Notes: generated from the letters alone by a model not told the origin. Positions 1-7,381 are shown, counted from the first letter of the stretch. The stretch: 11,484 bases of DNA from Ruminococcaceae bacterium UBA2719 (GCA_002353935.1 DEKP01000042.1:1-11484); one strand, 5' to 3'. Program-made: numbers and translations.

Positions 1-474
1 AAAATTATCTTCTTTTCCGAGACGAACCATATGAGAAGGATCAACTCCAATTTCTTTTGTCCATATATCGTACGCTTCGTCGTCATCTAAATAGACAGAA
101 ACATACAGCTTGTCCTCCGGTATTTCAATCACTTTTGTAAAAAATTCCCATGCCCAAGCCGTTGCTTCATGCTTAAAATAATCACCAAAAGAAAAATTTC
201 CCAACATCTCAAAAAATGTACCATGGCGAGCAGTTATTCCAACCCTCTCTATATCAGGAGTACGAATACATTTTTGGCAGGTAGTAACCCTTGTTCGCGG
301 CGGAATTACTTCTCCGGTAAAATATTTTTTCATAGGCGCCATTCCGCTGTTTATTAGCAAAAGAGAGTTATCGTCCTTCGGTATCAGCGGAAAACTCTCA
401 AGACGCAAATGTCCCTTACTCTCCATAAATGATAGGAATTTTTCACGTAATTCATTCAAGCCTGTATATTGCAT
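1..474 (-). CDS. alaS: Alanyl-tRNA synthetase, N-terminal part (cut by window edge)
   Basis: Charges tRNA-Ala with alanine in the cytoplasm. Only the first 158 residues lie in the window; AlaRS is normally about 870-880 residues, so the rest is beyond position 1. The reading frame starts with MQYTGLNELREKFL and shows the class II catalytic-domain signatures of AlaRS: NSGMAPMKKYF (residues 42-52), CQKCIRTPDIERVG (66-79) and the motif 2 region RHGTFFEMLGNFSFGDYF (83-100). The start at 472-474 is set by a GGAGGT ribosome binding site six bases upstream. The gene is preceded by its own promoter and an alanine-type T-box leader, so expression should respond to uncharged tRNA-Ala. No frameshift is seen in the visible part. 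Identification is by strong recognition of conserved motifs. Confidence 0.97.
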   Translation of the reverse strand, partial: MQYTGLNELREKFLSFMESKGHLRLESFPLIPKDDNSLLLINSGMAPMKKYFTGEVIPPRTRVTTCQKCIRTPDIERVGITARHGTFFEMLGNFSFGDYFKHEATAWAWEFFTKVIEIPEDKLYVSVYLDDDEAYDIWTKEIGVDPSHMVRLGKEDNF

Positions 475-528
475 AGATATACCTCCGTTTATATTGTACA
501 GTTTTTATATTATTTTAAATTGTGTGTT

Positions 529-564
529 AAAAAACAAAAAGCCTGCCCCAAATATGGGACAGGC
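529..564 (-). terminator. T-box-controlled intrinsic terminator before alaS
   Basis: On the minus strand GCCTGTCCC and GGGGCAGGC form a 9-bp stem (541-564, one G-U pair, six-base loop), followed directly by TTTTTGTTTTTT. Its 5' arm lies just after the T-box core, so antiterminator and terminator are mutually exclusive. Confidence 0.93.
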
Positions 565-777
565 AAATCCTGCGGTACCACCCAAATTGACAGATAAAAC
601 ATTATATAACTATAATTTTTCCATCTGCCCTCTTGATAATTCTTTAACGCAGAAAATACGCCGCACTTTCATACAGAGCTCAGGGGTAGCTAAAAAGCAC
701 AACTCTAAGGTTTTTTCACCAAACAACCTCTCTCTAAAAAAGTTATTGCAATTTTCGTCCCTTCAACGCCAAAAACA
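529..777 (-). promoter_or_regulatory. T-box riboswitch (alanine) in the alaS leader
   Basis: Read on the minus strand, the leader has the T-box order of elements: AGAGAGAGG (727-735), an apical GGTGAAAAAACC segment (709-720), a specifier region reading TTTAGCTACCCCTGAGC, the core GGGTGGTACCGCAGG (569-583), then a terminator (541-564 plus T tract). The candidate specifier is GCU (688-690), an Ala codon, placed before the CCCCTGAGC stretch as in known T-boxes such as glyQS. The variable base of the UGGN tract is U (UGGU, 577-580), complementary to discriminator A73 typical of tRNA-Ala. Uncharged tRNA-Ala should stabilise the antiterminator and allow alaS transcription. The 5' end is inferred from the promoter; exact stem boundaries were not folded by computer. 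Confidence 0.95.
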
Positions 778-783
778 TATATA

Positions 784-812
784 ATTATATTACTCAGATC
801 AAACTATGTCAA
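784..812 (-). promoter_or_regulatory. Consensus sigma-A promoter for the alaS T-box transcript
   Basis: Minus-strand TTGACA (807-812), 17-bp spacer, TATAAT (784-789): both boxes match the consensus exactly. The -35 box lies inside the final codons of the upstream U32-family gene, whose stop codon is at 799-801. The predicted start of transcription is near 777, just before the T-box stem I. Confidence 0.88.
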
Positions 813-2031
813 TATTTTTCTTTCTTATAACCGATCCGACAGGAATTTTCACTTTACTGTGAAGATAAAGTCGCTGCATAGGATGGGGAGCTGACTCGAC
901 TTTGTTTCCGCCTTCGTCTTCCATAGCTTCGACCGTTATCAAAAACGATCTTCCATCTGGAGGCAGAACGTCCAGCGTGTCTCCTACAAAAAACTTATTA
1001 CGCTGAGTTATCACCGCGCCGTCTTCTAATTCATCAACGCTTACAGCTACTTGGTTATAGCGTCTTATATAACCGCCGTTTGTCGTTTCCTGTCCCGGCT
1101 CATTGCCAAAGAAAAATCCTGTATTATAGGCTCTGTGACTGATTTTGTCACATTCCTCAACTATCCAATCACTAACTTTATAATCTTTGTTCATTTCGTT
1201 TTCAAAGTATTCGTCTATCGCATTTCGGTAAGCGTTTGTTGTAACAGCTGTATAATACGCAGACTTTGCTCTTCCCTCTATCTTAAAGCTGGAAATTCCT
1301 GCTTTGCACAGTTCTTTTATATGTTCTATCATGCACAAGTCGCGCGAATTATAGAGAAACGTTCCTTTATCGTTTTCTTCAACCGGAAAAAATTGCCCAT
1401 CTCGGTTTTCTTCATAAAGGTGATACTTCCATCTGCACGGCTGAGCACAATCTCCGCGGTTAGCGTCTCTGCCTGTCAGATAACTTGATATCAGACATCT
1501 TCCCGAAAACGAAACGCACATTGCGCCGTGAACAAAACATTCTATCTCTAATTCTTTAGGTATTTTTGCCCGAATCTCGGCAATTTCATTTAAAGAAAGC
1601 TCTCTTGCAAGTACAACACGGGAAGCACCCATATTATACCACGCCTTAGCGCTCTCAAAATTCACTATTCCGCCCTGCGTTGATATATGCCGTTCTACAT
1701 CAGGAGCATGCTTTTTTGCAAGCTCAAAAACACCTAGATCAGCTATTATAAACGCATCTACTCCACTCTCGGCGCAGACTTCAAGAAAGTGCGGAAGTGA
1801 TAAAACATCCGCATTTCTGGGTAACGTATTGCAAGTCAAATATACTTTACGATTATTAGAATGGGCAAATTCGCAAGCGAATTTTAATTCTTCTGCGGAA
1901 AAATTTTTAGAAGCAGTACGCATACCATAGTCTTTTCCGGCTAGATAAACTGCATCAGCACCGAAATTTAACGCAGAATAAAAAGATTCCATATCACCGC
2001 ACGGTGACAAAAGTTCGGGCTTAATCATCAT
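799..2031 (-). CDS. U32-family tRNA 5-hydroxyuridine synthesis protein (TrhP-like)
   Basis: A 410-residue member of the family long called 'peptidase U32'. The family signature is ECFVHGAMCVSFSGRCLIS (residues 164-182). In TrhP proteins of E. coli (YegQ) and B. subtilis, members of this family act in prephenate-dependent hydroxylation of U34 in tRNA wobble positions; I infer this role from length and gene context, and RlhA- or UbiU-like roles are less likely. Cys172, Cys179, Cys195 and Cys233 are spaced much like the [4Fe-4S] ligands of UbiU, so an iron-sulfur cluster is plausible. The first residues are MMIKPELLSPCGDMESF; the start codon overlaps the end of mltG by 11 bp and has no strong ribosome site, suggesting translational coupling. 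The neighbourhood mltG-U32-alaS is conserved in Firmicutes. The 3' end carries the alaS promoter. Confidence 0.9.
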   Translation of the reverse strand: MMIKPELLSPCGDMESFYSALNFGADAVYLAGKDYGMRTASKNFSAEELKFACEFAHSNNRKVYLTCNTLPRNADVLSLPHFLEVCAESGVDAFIIADLGVFELAKKHAPDVERHISTQGGIVNFESAKAWYNMGASRVVLARELSLNEIAEIRAKIPKELEIECFVHGAMCVSFSGRCLISSYLTGRDANRGDCAQPCRWKYHLYEENRDGQFFPVEENDKGTFLYNSRDLCMIEHIKELCKAGISSFKIEGRAKSAYYTAVTTNAYRNAIDEYFENEMNKDYKVSDWIVEECDKISHRAYNTGFFFGNEPGQETTNGGYIRRYNQVAVSVDELEDGAVITQRNKFFVGDTLDVLPPDGRSFLITVEAMEDEGGNKVESAPHPMQRLYLHSKVKIPVGSVIRKKNIDIV

Positions 2032-3496
2032 CTGACTTAATTATAGACAAATAATAGTTATGGTCGTTTATATTATTTGAATAATAAGGAGTTGAACCGT
2101 TTTCTGCACTGTCGTGGCAGAAAAACAGATAATCGGTATCATAAGGGCTGATCGCCGCTTTGATTGCCTCCAAACTCGGGTTACATATAGGACCCGCAGG
2201 CAATCCATCAAAATCATTCGTATTATACTTTGATTCATAGCTTCCCCTTATACTTTCGGGAACATCCTTATATTCACGGTAAGGATAATAAACCGTACAG
2301 TCGCAGTTAAGCTTAGAAACGCCAGACTCCGCCCCGTGCTCCAAACGGTTGTGAAGAATAGATGAAATATTATACATATCCTCGTTATTAGCTGCTTCTG
2401 CCTGAATAATAGAAGCTATTGTCAAAATTTCATCCATGGAATAGTCTGTTTTTTCAATTTCTTGTTGAAGAGTAGATTTTTTGGAGTTGCCAAAATATTT
2501 GGCTTTTTTAGATACAACTTTTGATTCAAAGTTATCAAGAAATTTATCTAAGGTAAGCTTGGGGTCTTCATTAAGATAAAAATAATAGGTATCAGGAAAC
2601 AAATATCCTTCCAGTTTATAATAACGCTTGTCCGCATTTTTTATATCTTTAAGGAAGGTATAATCTTCATCAAACTGGTCTGAATTGCACGCGTCAAGAA
2701 ATTTTTGAATATCATCAGTTACTCCCTTTTCATGAAGCAAAGATGCAATTTCAAGTATATTCATACCCTCTGTGATTTGTACGGTAACTATATCGGTACG
2801 ATTATTATTGCTCTGCAAAAAGTTAATTATCGCCTCATAGTCTTTATTTGTTTCTATTTCAAAATCGCCTTTATGAAAGCCGCTTTTGCTTGAGGTCAAA
2901 TTAGCATACATAACAAAATATTTTGATTTATTAATAATATCGTTTTCCTGCAATATATCCCCTATTTGTTCAATTGTGGGATCTGCAGGTATACTTATTG
3001 ATACCTTTTTAGGATTTTCTTCTCTGTTGATAGCCAGCATATCATTTATGCCCACCATCAAAAACTGTGCTAGAACCACACCTATAAATGCCACCATTAT
3101 AATCCATACCCATTTAAAAATGCGGCGGTTGCGTTTCGCTTTATGTTTTTCTATGCGTTTTTCTTCCTTACGCTGTTGTTTTAGCGCCTTTTGAGAATCT
3201 TTTTCTATCTTTTTCTTGGTATCGCTGTCGGAAAAAGAATTAATCTCGTTATTTTTTTTGCGGCGCTTAAGAGAAGAGTTGTCTTTAGAATAAGCGGTAC
3301 GGGTAGGCGAATCTAAATCCATACTATCAAAGCTTGAATAGTTTATACCTGCATAAGGCTTTTTTGTTCCGTCAGTATCATATTCACCGCGAATCGCATT
3401 GTGGTCATATGAGCGTTTAAACTCATCCATCTTCTTTTTTCTTGTTGATTCAATCGAATCGTCGGAATAATTATTCTTCTGTGAAAAATCACTCAT
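2021..3496 (-). CDS. mltG: Endolytic murein transglycosylase MltG (YceG-like)
   Basis: Membrane-anchored lytic transglycosylase that cuts nascent glycan strands and influences peptidoglycan chain length. The 491-residue product has a long, charged cytoplasmic N-terminus (about 1-125, rich in Lys/Arg/Ser/Asp), one membrane segment (about 127-149) and an extracytoplasmic YceG domain. Family signatures are EGYLFPDTY (296-304), ILTIASIIQAEA (357-368) with the presumed catalytic Glu367, and the C-terminal GLPAGPICNPSLEAIKAAISP (431-451). It is longer than E. coli MltG (about 340) because of the N-terminal tail; long cytoplasmic regions are also known in streptococcal MltG. The start has a strong AAAGGAGG site seven bases upstream. 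It follows the cyclo-ligase gene by 40 bp and overlaps the U32 gene, as in the yrrL neighbourhood of B. subtilis. Confidence 0.95.
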   Translation of the reverse strand: MSDFSQKNNYSDDSIESTRKKKMDEFKRSYDHNAIRGEYDTDGTKKPYAGINYSSFDSMDLDSPTRTAYSKDNSSLKRRKKNNEINSFSDSDTKKKIEKDSQKALKQQRKEEKRIEKHKAKRNRRIFKWVWIIMVAFIGVVLAQFLMVGINDMLAINREENPKKVSISIPADPTIEQIGDILQENDIINKSKYFVMYANLTSSKSGFHKGDFEIETNKDYEAIINFLQSNNNRTDIVTVQITEGMNILEIASLLHEKGVTDDIQKFLDACNSDQFDEDYTFLKDIKNADKRYYKLEGYLFPDTYYFYLNEDPKLTLDKFLDNFESKVVSKKAKYFGNSKKSTLQQEIEKTDYSMDEILTIASIIQAEAANNEDMYNISSILHNRLEHGAESGVSKLNCDCTVYYPYREYKDVPESIRGSYESKYNTNDFDGLPAGPICNPSLEAIKAAISPYDTDYLFFCHDSAENGSTPYYSNNINDHNYYLSIIKSDDD

Positions 3497-3536
3497 AATT
3501 ATCCTCCTTTACAACTTGTATTGCTTTTATCTATAG

Positions 3537-4142
3537 CTATGCTTGATTATCAATAATGTGTCTTAAAAATTTATCGGTAACTACAGCATTAACAGGAATG
3601 TCAAATTCATTGTGCTCCATCTGAGGTATTATGCTGTCGCTGTAACACAACGTACATATATTTCCTTCAAAATTTTGTAAAAATCGGTCGTAATATCCCT
3701 TGCCAAAGCCCAAACGATATCCCTGCATATCACAACAAAGACATGGCGCAACACACAGGGCAGCTGAAAAATCAGTTAATTTCTTGCAATGCTTTTTAGG
3801 CTCAAATATATTAAAAGAACCTTTTTCAAGATCATCAAGAGAATTAATAATGTAAAAACTTATTTCGCCGCTTGTTTCGCATTTAGGAAGCGCTACTTGC
3901 TTTTTGTTTAGCAGCGCTAAATTTATTATGCCCATAGTATCTATCTCAAAATCACGAGAGCAGTAAATAAGTATAGTCTCGCATTTTCTATATTCATCGC
4001 TGATAAGCAACCGGCTCTGGATTTCTAAATCCAACTCTGTTTTTTCATCGATATTTTGCAAAAGTTCTTTTCGTTTTTGAGTATAATACTCACGCATATA
4101 CTTTTTATCCGTGTTTTGAGGAATATGGTTTAAAGAATTCAT
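3537..4142 (-). CDS. 5-formyltetrahydrofolate cyclo-ligase family protein
   Basis: Converts 5-formyl-THF plus ATP to 5,10-methenyl-THF, returning stored folate to the one-carbon pool. The 201-residue protein carries the family signature GFGKGYYDRFL (145-155) and the C-terminal EFDIPVNAVVTDKF (179-192). The N-terminal core MREYYTQKRKELL begins at residue 16, so about 15 residues precede the usual start; Met16 is an alternative start but neither has a strong ribosome site. The chosen start sits five bases after the DJ-1 stop, with AGG from that gene's last codon as a weak ribosome site, suggesting coupled translation. Placement with thyX and tmk fits a folate-thymidylate block. The ATP-binding and folate residues were not checked one by one. 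Length is normal for the family (about 180-200). Confidence 0.93.
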   Translation of the reverse strand: MNSLNHIPQNTDKKYMREYYTQKRKELLQNIDEKTELDLEIQSRLLISDEYRKCETILIYCSRDFEIDTMGIINLALLNKKQVALPKCETSGEISFYIINSLDDLEKGSFNIFEPKKHCKKLTDFSAALCVAPCLCCDMQGYRLGFGKGYYDRFLQNFEGNICTLCYSDSIIPQMEHNEFDIPVNAVVTDKFLRHIIDNQA

Positions 4143-4147
4143 AATTT

Positions 4148-4696
4148 TTACCTAAACTGTATCTGCATAGCAGCAGCAACATCCAAAGCCGCAGCTTTTG
4201 AAAGAACTTTTTCAATGATTGCAAATGCAAATTCGTTAGCGCAACCGGGGCCTTTTGCTGTTATAAAATTTCCATCTACAACAACACTATCCTTGCTGAC
4301 ATTAGCATTTAAAAGCTCCGTTTCAAAGCCCGGATAACAAGTTGCGCTTTTACCCGATAACACTCCCATTCTGCCCAAAAGCGAGGGGGCTGCACAAATA
4401 GCGCAAACCGGTAAATCGCGCCCTATACAGTAATTTGCAGCAGCTTTGATAATCTCAACTTTGTCAAGATTAGAAACTCCTGGCATGCCGCCTGGTAGAA
4501 TGATTCCGGTTATGCTGGTATCAATCTTAAAATTTTCAACAGTCATATCAGCCCTAATCTGTATTTCATGAGCACCAAGCGCGCAGTCTCCTTTAACTGA
4601 CACGGTTTTCACTTCTATACCGGCACGGCGTAAAATATCTATCGTAGACACAGCCTCTATCTCTTCAAAGCCATCAGCTAAAAAGCAGTAAAACAT
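4148..4696 (-). CDS. DJ-1/PfpI family protein
   Basis: A 182-residue protein of the DJ-1/ThiJ/PfpI superfamily (class I glutamine amidotransferase-like fold). The nucleophile elbow is AICAAPS with Cys101; the conserved acidic partner lies in GFEEIEA (residues 9-15), and ITAKGPGCANEFAF (145-158) matches the conserved GPG region of bacterial DJ-1/YajL proteins. DJ-1 relatives are reported as glyoxalase/deglycase-like or redox-responsive proteins and chaperones, but the exact reaction here cannot be read from sequence. A GGAGGA ribosome site lies four bases before the start. It is 15 bp after tmk and 5 bp before the cyclo-ligase gene, clearly within the operon. A link to folate metabolism is only suggested by position. 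Confidence 0.9.
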   Translation of the reverse strand: MFYCFLADGFEEIEAVSTIDILRRAGIEVKTVSVKGDCALGAHEIQIRADMTVENFKIDTSITGIILPGGMPGVSNLDKVEIIKAAANYCIGRDLPVCAICAAPSLLGRMGVLSGKSATCYPGFETELLNANVSKDSVVVDGNFITAKGPGCANEFAFAIIEKVLSKAAALDVAAAMQIQFR

Positions 4697-4711
4697 ATCT
4701 TCCTCCGAGTA

Positions 4712-5389
4712 TTATAAATCTATTTCTAATTTACTTTTTATTTTTTCTAAAATATCTTTACATATATCTTCCTTATTTCTGATTGAAACATCATCTGAGC
4801 AATTGATAATATTCCACCCTAATTTTTCAATAGCATATATTGCGCTATTGCGACATTGCAAAAGATATTTGAAATTTTTTTCATGTATATCTTTTTTGCT
4901 TTCGTCGCCCTTATATCTTGAAAGCAAAAGCTTTTGACTGATATCCGGATCGACATCCAAAAATATAACTAAATCAGGTTTCGGAAGTAATAATTTATTA
5001 TATTCAAAGTCATACAGCCAGTCGATAAACTCATCATACTCATCTGTATCAAGCTTTGACATTTGATAAACAATATTAGATGTAGTATATCTGTCTGCTA
5101 TTATGAAATCGCTGTTCTCATAAATAGTTTTCCATGTTTTTATGTATGAAGCTACTCGGTCAGCAGAATAAAATGATGAAGCAGCATAAGCGTTTACAGC
5201 GTTCGCGTCGGCACCAAGCTCACCGTTTAAGTACATCTTAACCAAAGTGGATGTTTTCTCTTTATAATCCGGAAAAGTAAGTTTGGCTGTTTTATATCCT
5301 TTATCATTTAAACATGAACACACAAGTTCGCTTTGAGTAGCTTTGCCCGAACCGTCTAACCCCTCAATTACGATAAGTTTACTTGCCAT
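4712..5389 (-). CDS. tmk: Thymidylate kinase
   Basis: Phosphorylates dTMP to dTDP with ATP. The 225-residue protein begins with a P-loop, IEGLDGSGKATQ (residues 8-19), where Ala replaces the usual first Thr of GKTT. The DRY motif (99-101, ADRYTTSN) and a LID-like segment SRYKGDESKKDIHE (157-170) fit the dTMP kinase family. It is slightly longer than the common 205-215 residues. The start codon lies inside the last codons of thyX (11-bp overlap), with AGGAGGT about eleven bases upstream. Direct coupling to thyX makes sense because ThyX produces its substrate dTMP. A broader deoxynucleoside monophosphate kinase activity cannot be excluded, given the GKAT variation, but context favours dTMP. Confidence 0.93.
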   Translation of the reverse strand: MASKLIVIEGLDGSGKATQSELVCSCLNDKGYKTAKLTFPDYKEKTSTLVKMYLNGELGADANAVNAYAASSFYSADRVASYIKTWKTIYENSDFIIADRYTTSNIVYQMSKLDTDEYDEFIDWLYDFEYNKLLLPKPDLVIFLDVDPDISQKLLLSRYKGDESKKDIHEKNFKYLLQCRNSAIYAIEKLGWNIINCSDDVSIRNKEDICKDILEKIKSKLEIDL

Positions 5390-6176
5390 ATTTTTTTCTT
5401 ACCTCCTGCGCTTTGCCGCATGACATTTTTCCTTCGGCACAAGCTCCTCTTACGCACGAAGGTCCAGAATCTTTAAATAATGTAGGGGCAACTTCTTTGA
5501 CAAGCATGAGCATTTGATACGCTACTTCTCTTATTTCCCACTGAGCGCGGTTACAGCAGCGAATTGCAAAAAAATTGTTAAGCGAGCGGGCGTTAAATGT
5601 GCAAACCAATTTAGTGGTGCACGCATTAGGAAGTATAAAGCGTGCATCTTCGTTTGCTTTTTTTATAAAAGCCGAATATGAGGCTTTGTTTTCATTTTTC
5701 AACTGTTCTAAAACTTCTTCATCTGTTCCCGATAATGTTTTATCATAATCTCTTGCATATTGCGCAGCAAGAGCATCTCTGATTTGTGTGTAAGCCTTGG
5801 TCTGTAAAGATATCAGTTCGTCATACGCTTTGTGCGCCTTGGCGTTTTTTTCAATTTCAGGAGGCGTAACGTATTCAAACTTATTACCGTCAACATAACG
5901 CTGCGACTGCTGAGAATAAGAAGCAATACGGTGACGTACAAGTTGATGAGAACAAGCGCGGGATATTCCCTCTATGCCGAAAGTAAAACAAACATGCTCT
6001 GTAGGACTTGCATGACCAAGTCCGTTTAACATCTCAAGAAAAGCTGTAGTTTTTTCTTCATCTAAACCTGATTTAATATCATCTATATCCGAAGCACTGT
6101 AGCACAACTTTGCTGCCATGGCTATCGTTTTTTCAGGATTTGGAGTGTGATTTAACAATGTTACTTTAATCGACAT
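5379..6176 (-). CDS. thyX: Flavin-dependent thymidylate synthase ThyX
   Basis: Makes dTMP from dUMP using methylene-THF, FAD and NADPH, releasing THF rather than DHF, so it does not depend on dihydrofolate reductase. The 265-residue protein has the diagnostic RHRx7S motif (RHRIASYSQQS, 81-91), preceded by SRACSHQLV and followed by QRYV. Also visible are EDARFILPNA (176-185) and FNARSLNNFFAIRCCNRAQWEIR (194-216), conserved substrate-binding regions. The C-terminus contains a three-Cys cluster GPSCVRGACAEGKMSCGK (Cys241, 246, 253). The start at 6174-6176 has AAAGGGA upstream. It heads the six-gene operon with a promoter about 65 bp upstream. No thyA is seen in the window. Confidence 0.97.
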   Translation of the reverse strand: MSIKVTLLNHTPNPEKTIAMAAKLCYSASDIDDIKSGLDEEKTTAFLEMLNGLGHASPTEHVCFTFGIEGISRACSHQLVRHRIASYSQQSQRYVDGNKFEYVTPPEIEKNAKAHKAYDELISLQTKAYTQIRDALAAQYARDYDKTLSGTDEEVLEQLKNENKASYSAFIKKANEDARFILPNACTTKLVCTFNARSLNNFFAIRCCNRAQWEIREVAYQMLMLVKEVAPTLFKDSGPSCVRGACAEGKMSCGKAQEVRKKYGK

Positions 6177-6238
6177 ATTTATCCCTTTCTATCCTTTTTC
6201 TGTAAAAAACATATACTTACCAGCTTACAATTAAATGT

Positions 6239-6267
6239 ATTATATCACAAGATATATATGTATTCAA
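6239..6267 (-). promoter_or_regulatory. Sigma-A-type promoter for the thyX operon
   Basis: On the minus strand TTGAAT (6262-6267) is separated by 17 bp from TATAAT (6239-6244), in the gap upstream of thyX. The predicted transcription start is near 6232, giving a leader of about 55 bases. The spacing equals that of the other promoters in this window. Confidence 0.75.
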
Positions 6268-6335
6268 TAAATTTATAAATATTTTTTATTAGTTGTGTAA
6301 AAAGCAAATTTTTTCATATATAAGCTATAAAATTT

Positions 6336-6366
6336 CACAAAAATAAGCGGCTTTTTATGCCGCTTA
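6336..6366 (-). terminator. Intrinsic terminator of azlCD
   Basis: TAAGCGGC (6344-6351) and GCCGCTTA (6359-6366) form an 8-bp stem with a 7-base loop. On the minus strand the stem is followed by TTTTTGTG. It lies 17 bp past the azlD stop and upstream of the thyX promoter, separating the two minus-strand operons. Confidence 0.88.
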
Positions 6367-6383
6367 AAATAATAATTTATTAT

Positions 6384-6686
6384 TTACAAAATTAAAAATC
6401 CGCTGATTAACGCTGCCGCAGAACATGACAAAGCAACAACGATTAAAGGTAAGTCAAAATATGCCAAAACAATCGCCACCACTGTACCTATAACCGAAGT
6501 ATAAATATTTCCCGTAGTATAAAAAACTGCCGGAAATGTCATAGCAGAAAGCACCGCATATGGTAAATAATAAAGGACACTCTTTATAAAATTCGATCTG
6601 ATTTTACGTCTAAAAAACACAAAAGGCATCATACGTATAAGATAGGTAACTAATGCCATAACTAAGATATATATCGCTATGCTCAT
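6384..6686 (-). CDS. azlD: AzlD-family branched-chain amino acid exporter, small subunit
   Basis: Small hydrophobic partner of AzlC in the LIV-E exporter family (AzlCD of B. subtilis, BrnFE of Corynebacterium), which exports branched-chain amino acids and in some cases methionine across the cytoplasmic membrane. The 100-residue product starts MSIAIYILVMALVTYLIRMMPF, with the family's conserved TYLIRxxPF stretch, and consists of three to four membrane segments. I chose the ATG at 6684-6686 because it overlaps the azlC stop as ATGA and has GAGGAGGAG just upstream; the open frame extends further upstream only inside azlC. Length is typical (about 100-110). The substrate is inferred from the family. 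Confidence 0.93.
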   Translation of the reverse strand: MSIAIYILVMALVTYLIRMMPFVFFRRKIRSNFIKSVLYYLPYAVLSAMTFPAVFYTTGNIYTSVIGTVVAIVLAYFDLPLIVVALSCSAAALISGFLIL

Positions 6687-7381
6687 TCTTTCTCCTCCTC
6701 TTTGATTGGAAACAACCATGCGCACAAAAGAGAAGAAACCAAAGCGCAAATTATAACAACAAAACCAAAAGAAATTGCCGGAAATACATAATAAAAAAGT
6801 ACACTTAAAGACGCAGAAAATATAACATTCAGCAAAACCTTAAAATTTCGTTTTGCCGGCGGAATGATTATAGCAATAAACATTCCGTAAAGCATAAGTC
6901 CCATAGCACTGCAAACAGATTGTGGCATAAGATCTCCCGCTACCGCGCCCAAAAGAGTTCCGCTTGTCCATCCTATAAACGGAGTAACTATCAATCCATA
7001 CATATAAGATGCAGAAATCGGCTCTGATCTTGATATTGCTACAGCAAAAATCTCATCAGTTATTCCAAAGGATAAAATAATTCTATGTAATGTTGTAAAT
7101 GAATCATCCAAATGCTGTGAAAGCGAAAATCCCATCAGAGCATAGCGTAAATTTATGACAAACTGGCATAAAGCCATTTCAATAATAGATCCGCCCGCAG
7201 CTATTATAGAAAGTCCGGCAACCTGACCGGCTGACGTTAAATTCGTTGCGGATATACCTACTGCCTGAAAAACGCTGAGCCCCATCTTTACCGAAAGTAT
7301 GCCAAAACCGAAAGAAACGGAAAAATATCCCAGCATTATCGGTATACCGTTGCGCATTCCCCTAATAAAACTAGACTTCAT
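6683..7381 (-). CDS. azlC: AzlC-family branched-chain amino acid exporter, large subunit
   Basis: Large membrane subunit of the AzlCD exporter. The 232-residue protein has the family's N-terminal region (RGMRNGIPIMLGYFSVSFGFGILSVKMGLS, residues 8-38 roughly), then TNLTSAGQVAGLSII, and several hydrophobic segments to the C-terminus. An AGAGGT ribosome site stands about five bases before ATG at 7379-7381. It overlaps azlD by four bases, so the subunits are probably made in a fixed ratio. No adjacent lrp/azlB-like regulator is present, unlike in B. subtilis, so control may be by a remote regulator or constitutive. The exported substrate cannot be decided from sequence; branched-chain amino acids are the family default. 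Confidence 0.94.
   Translation of the reverse strand: MKSSFIRGMRNGIPIMLGYFSVSFGFGILSVKMGLSVFQAVGISATNLTSAGQVAGLSIIAAGGSIIEMALCQFVINLRYALMGFSLSQHLDDSFTTLHRIILSFGITDEIFAVAISRSEPISASYMYGLIVTPFIGWTSGTLLGAVAGDLMPQSVCSAMGLMLYGMFIAIIIPPAKRNFKVLLNVIFSASLSVLFYYVFPAISFGFVVIICALVSSLLCAWLFPIKEEEKE

Noticed and set aside
169..357. Plus-strand open frame of 62 codons
   Set aside because: It lies entirely antisense to the conserved coding sequence of alaS.
494..784. Plus-strand open frame of 96 codons
   Set aside because: It is antisense to the alaS T-box leader and terminator; no ribosome site and no protein-like composition.
6384..6749. Longer azlD start at 6749
   Set aside because: The extra 21 residues lie within azlC and have no ribosome site; the ATGA overlap start with GAGGAGGAG is far better.
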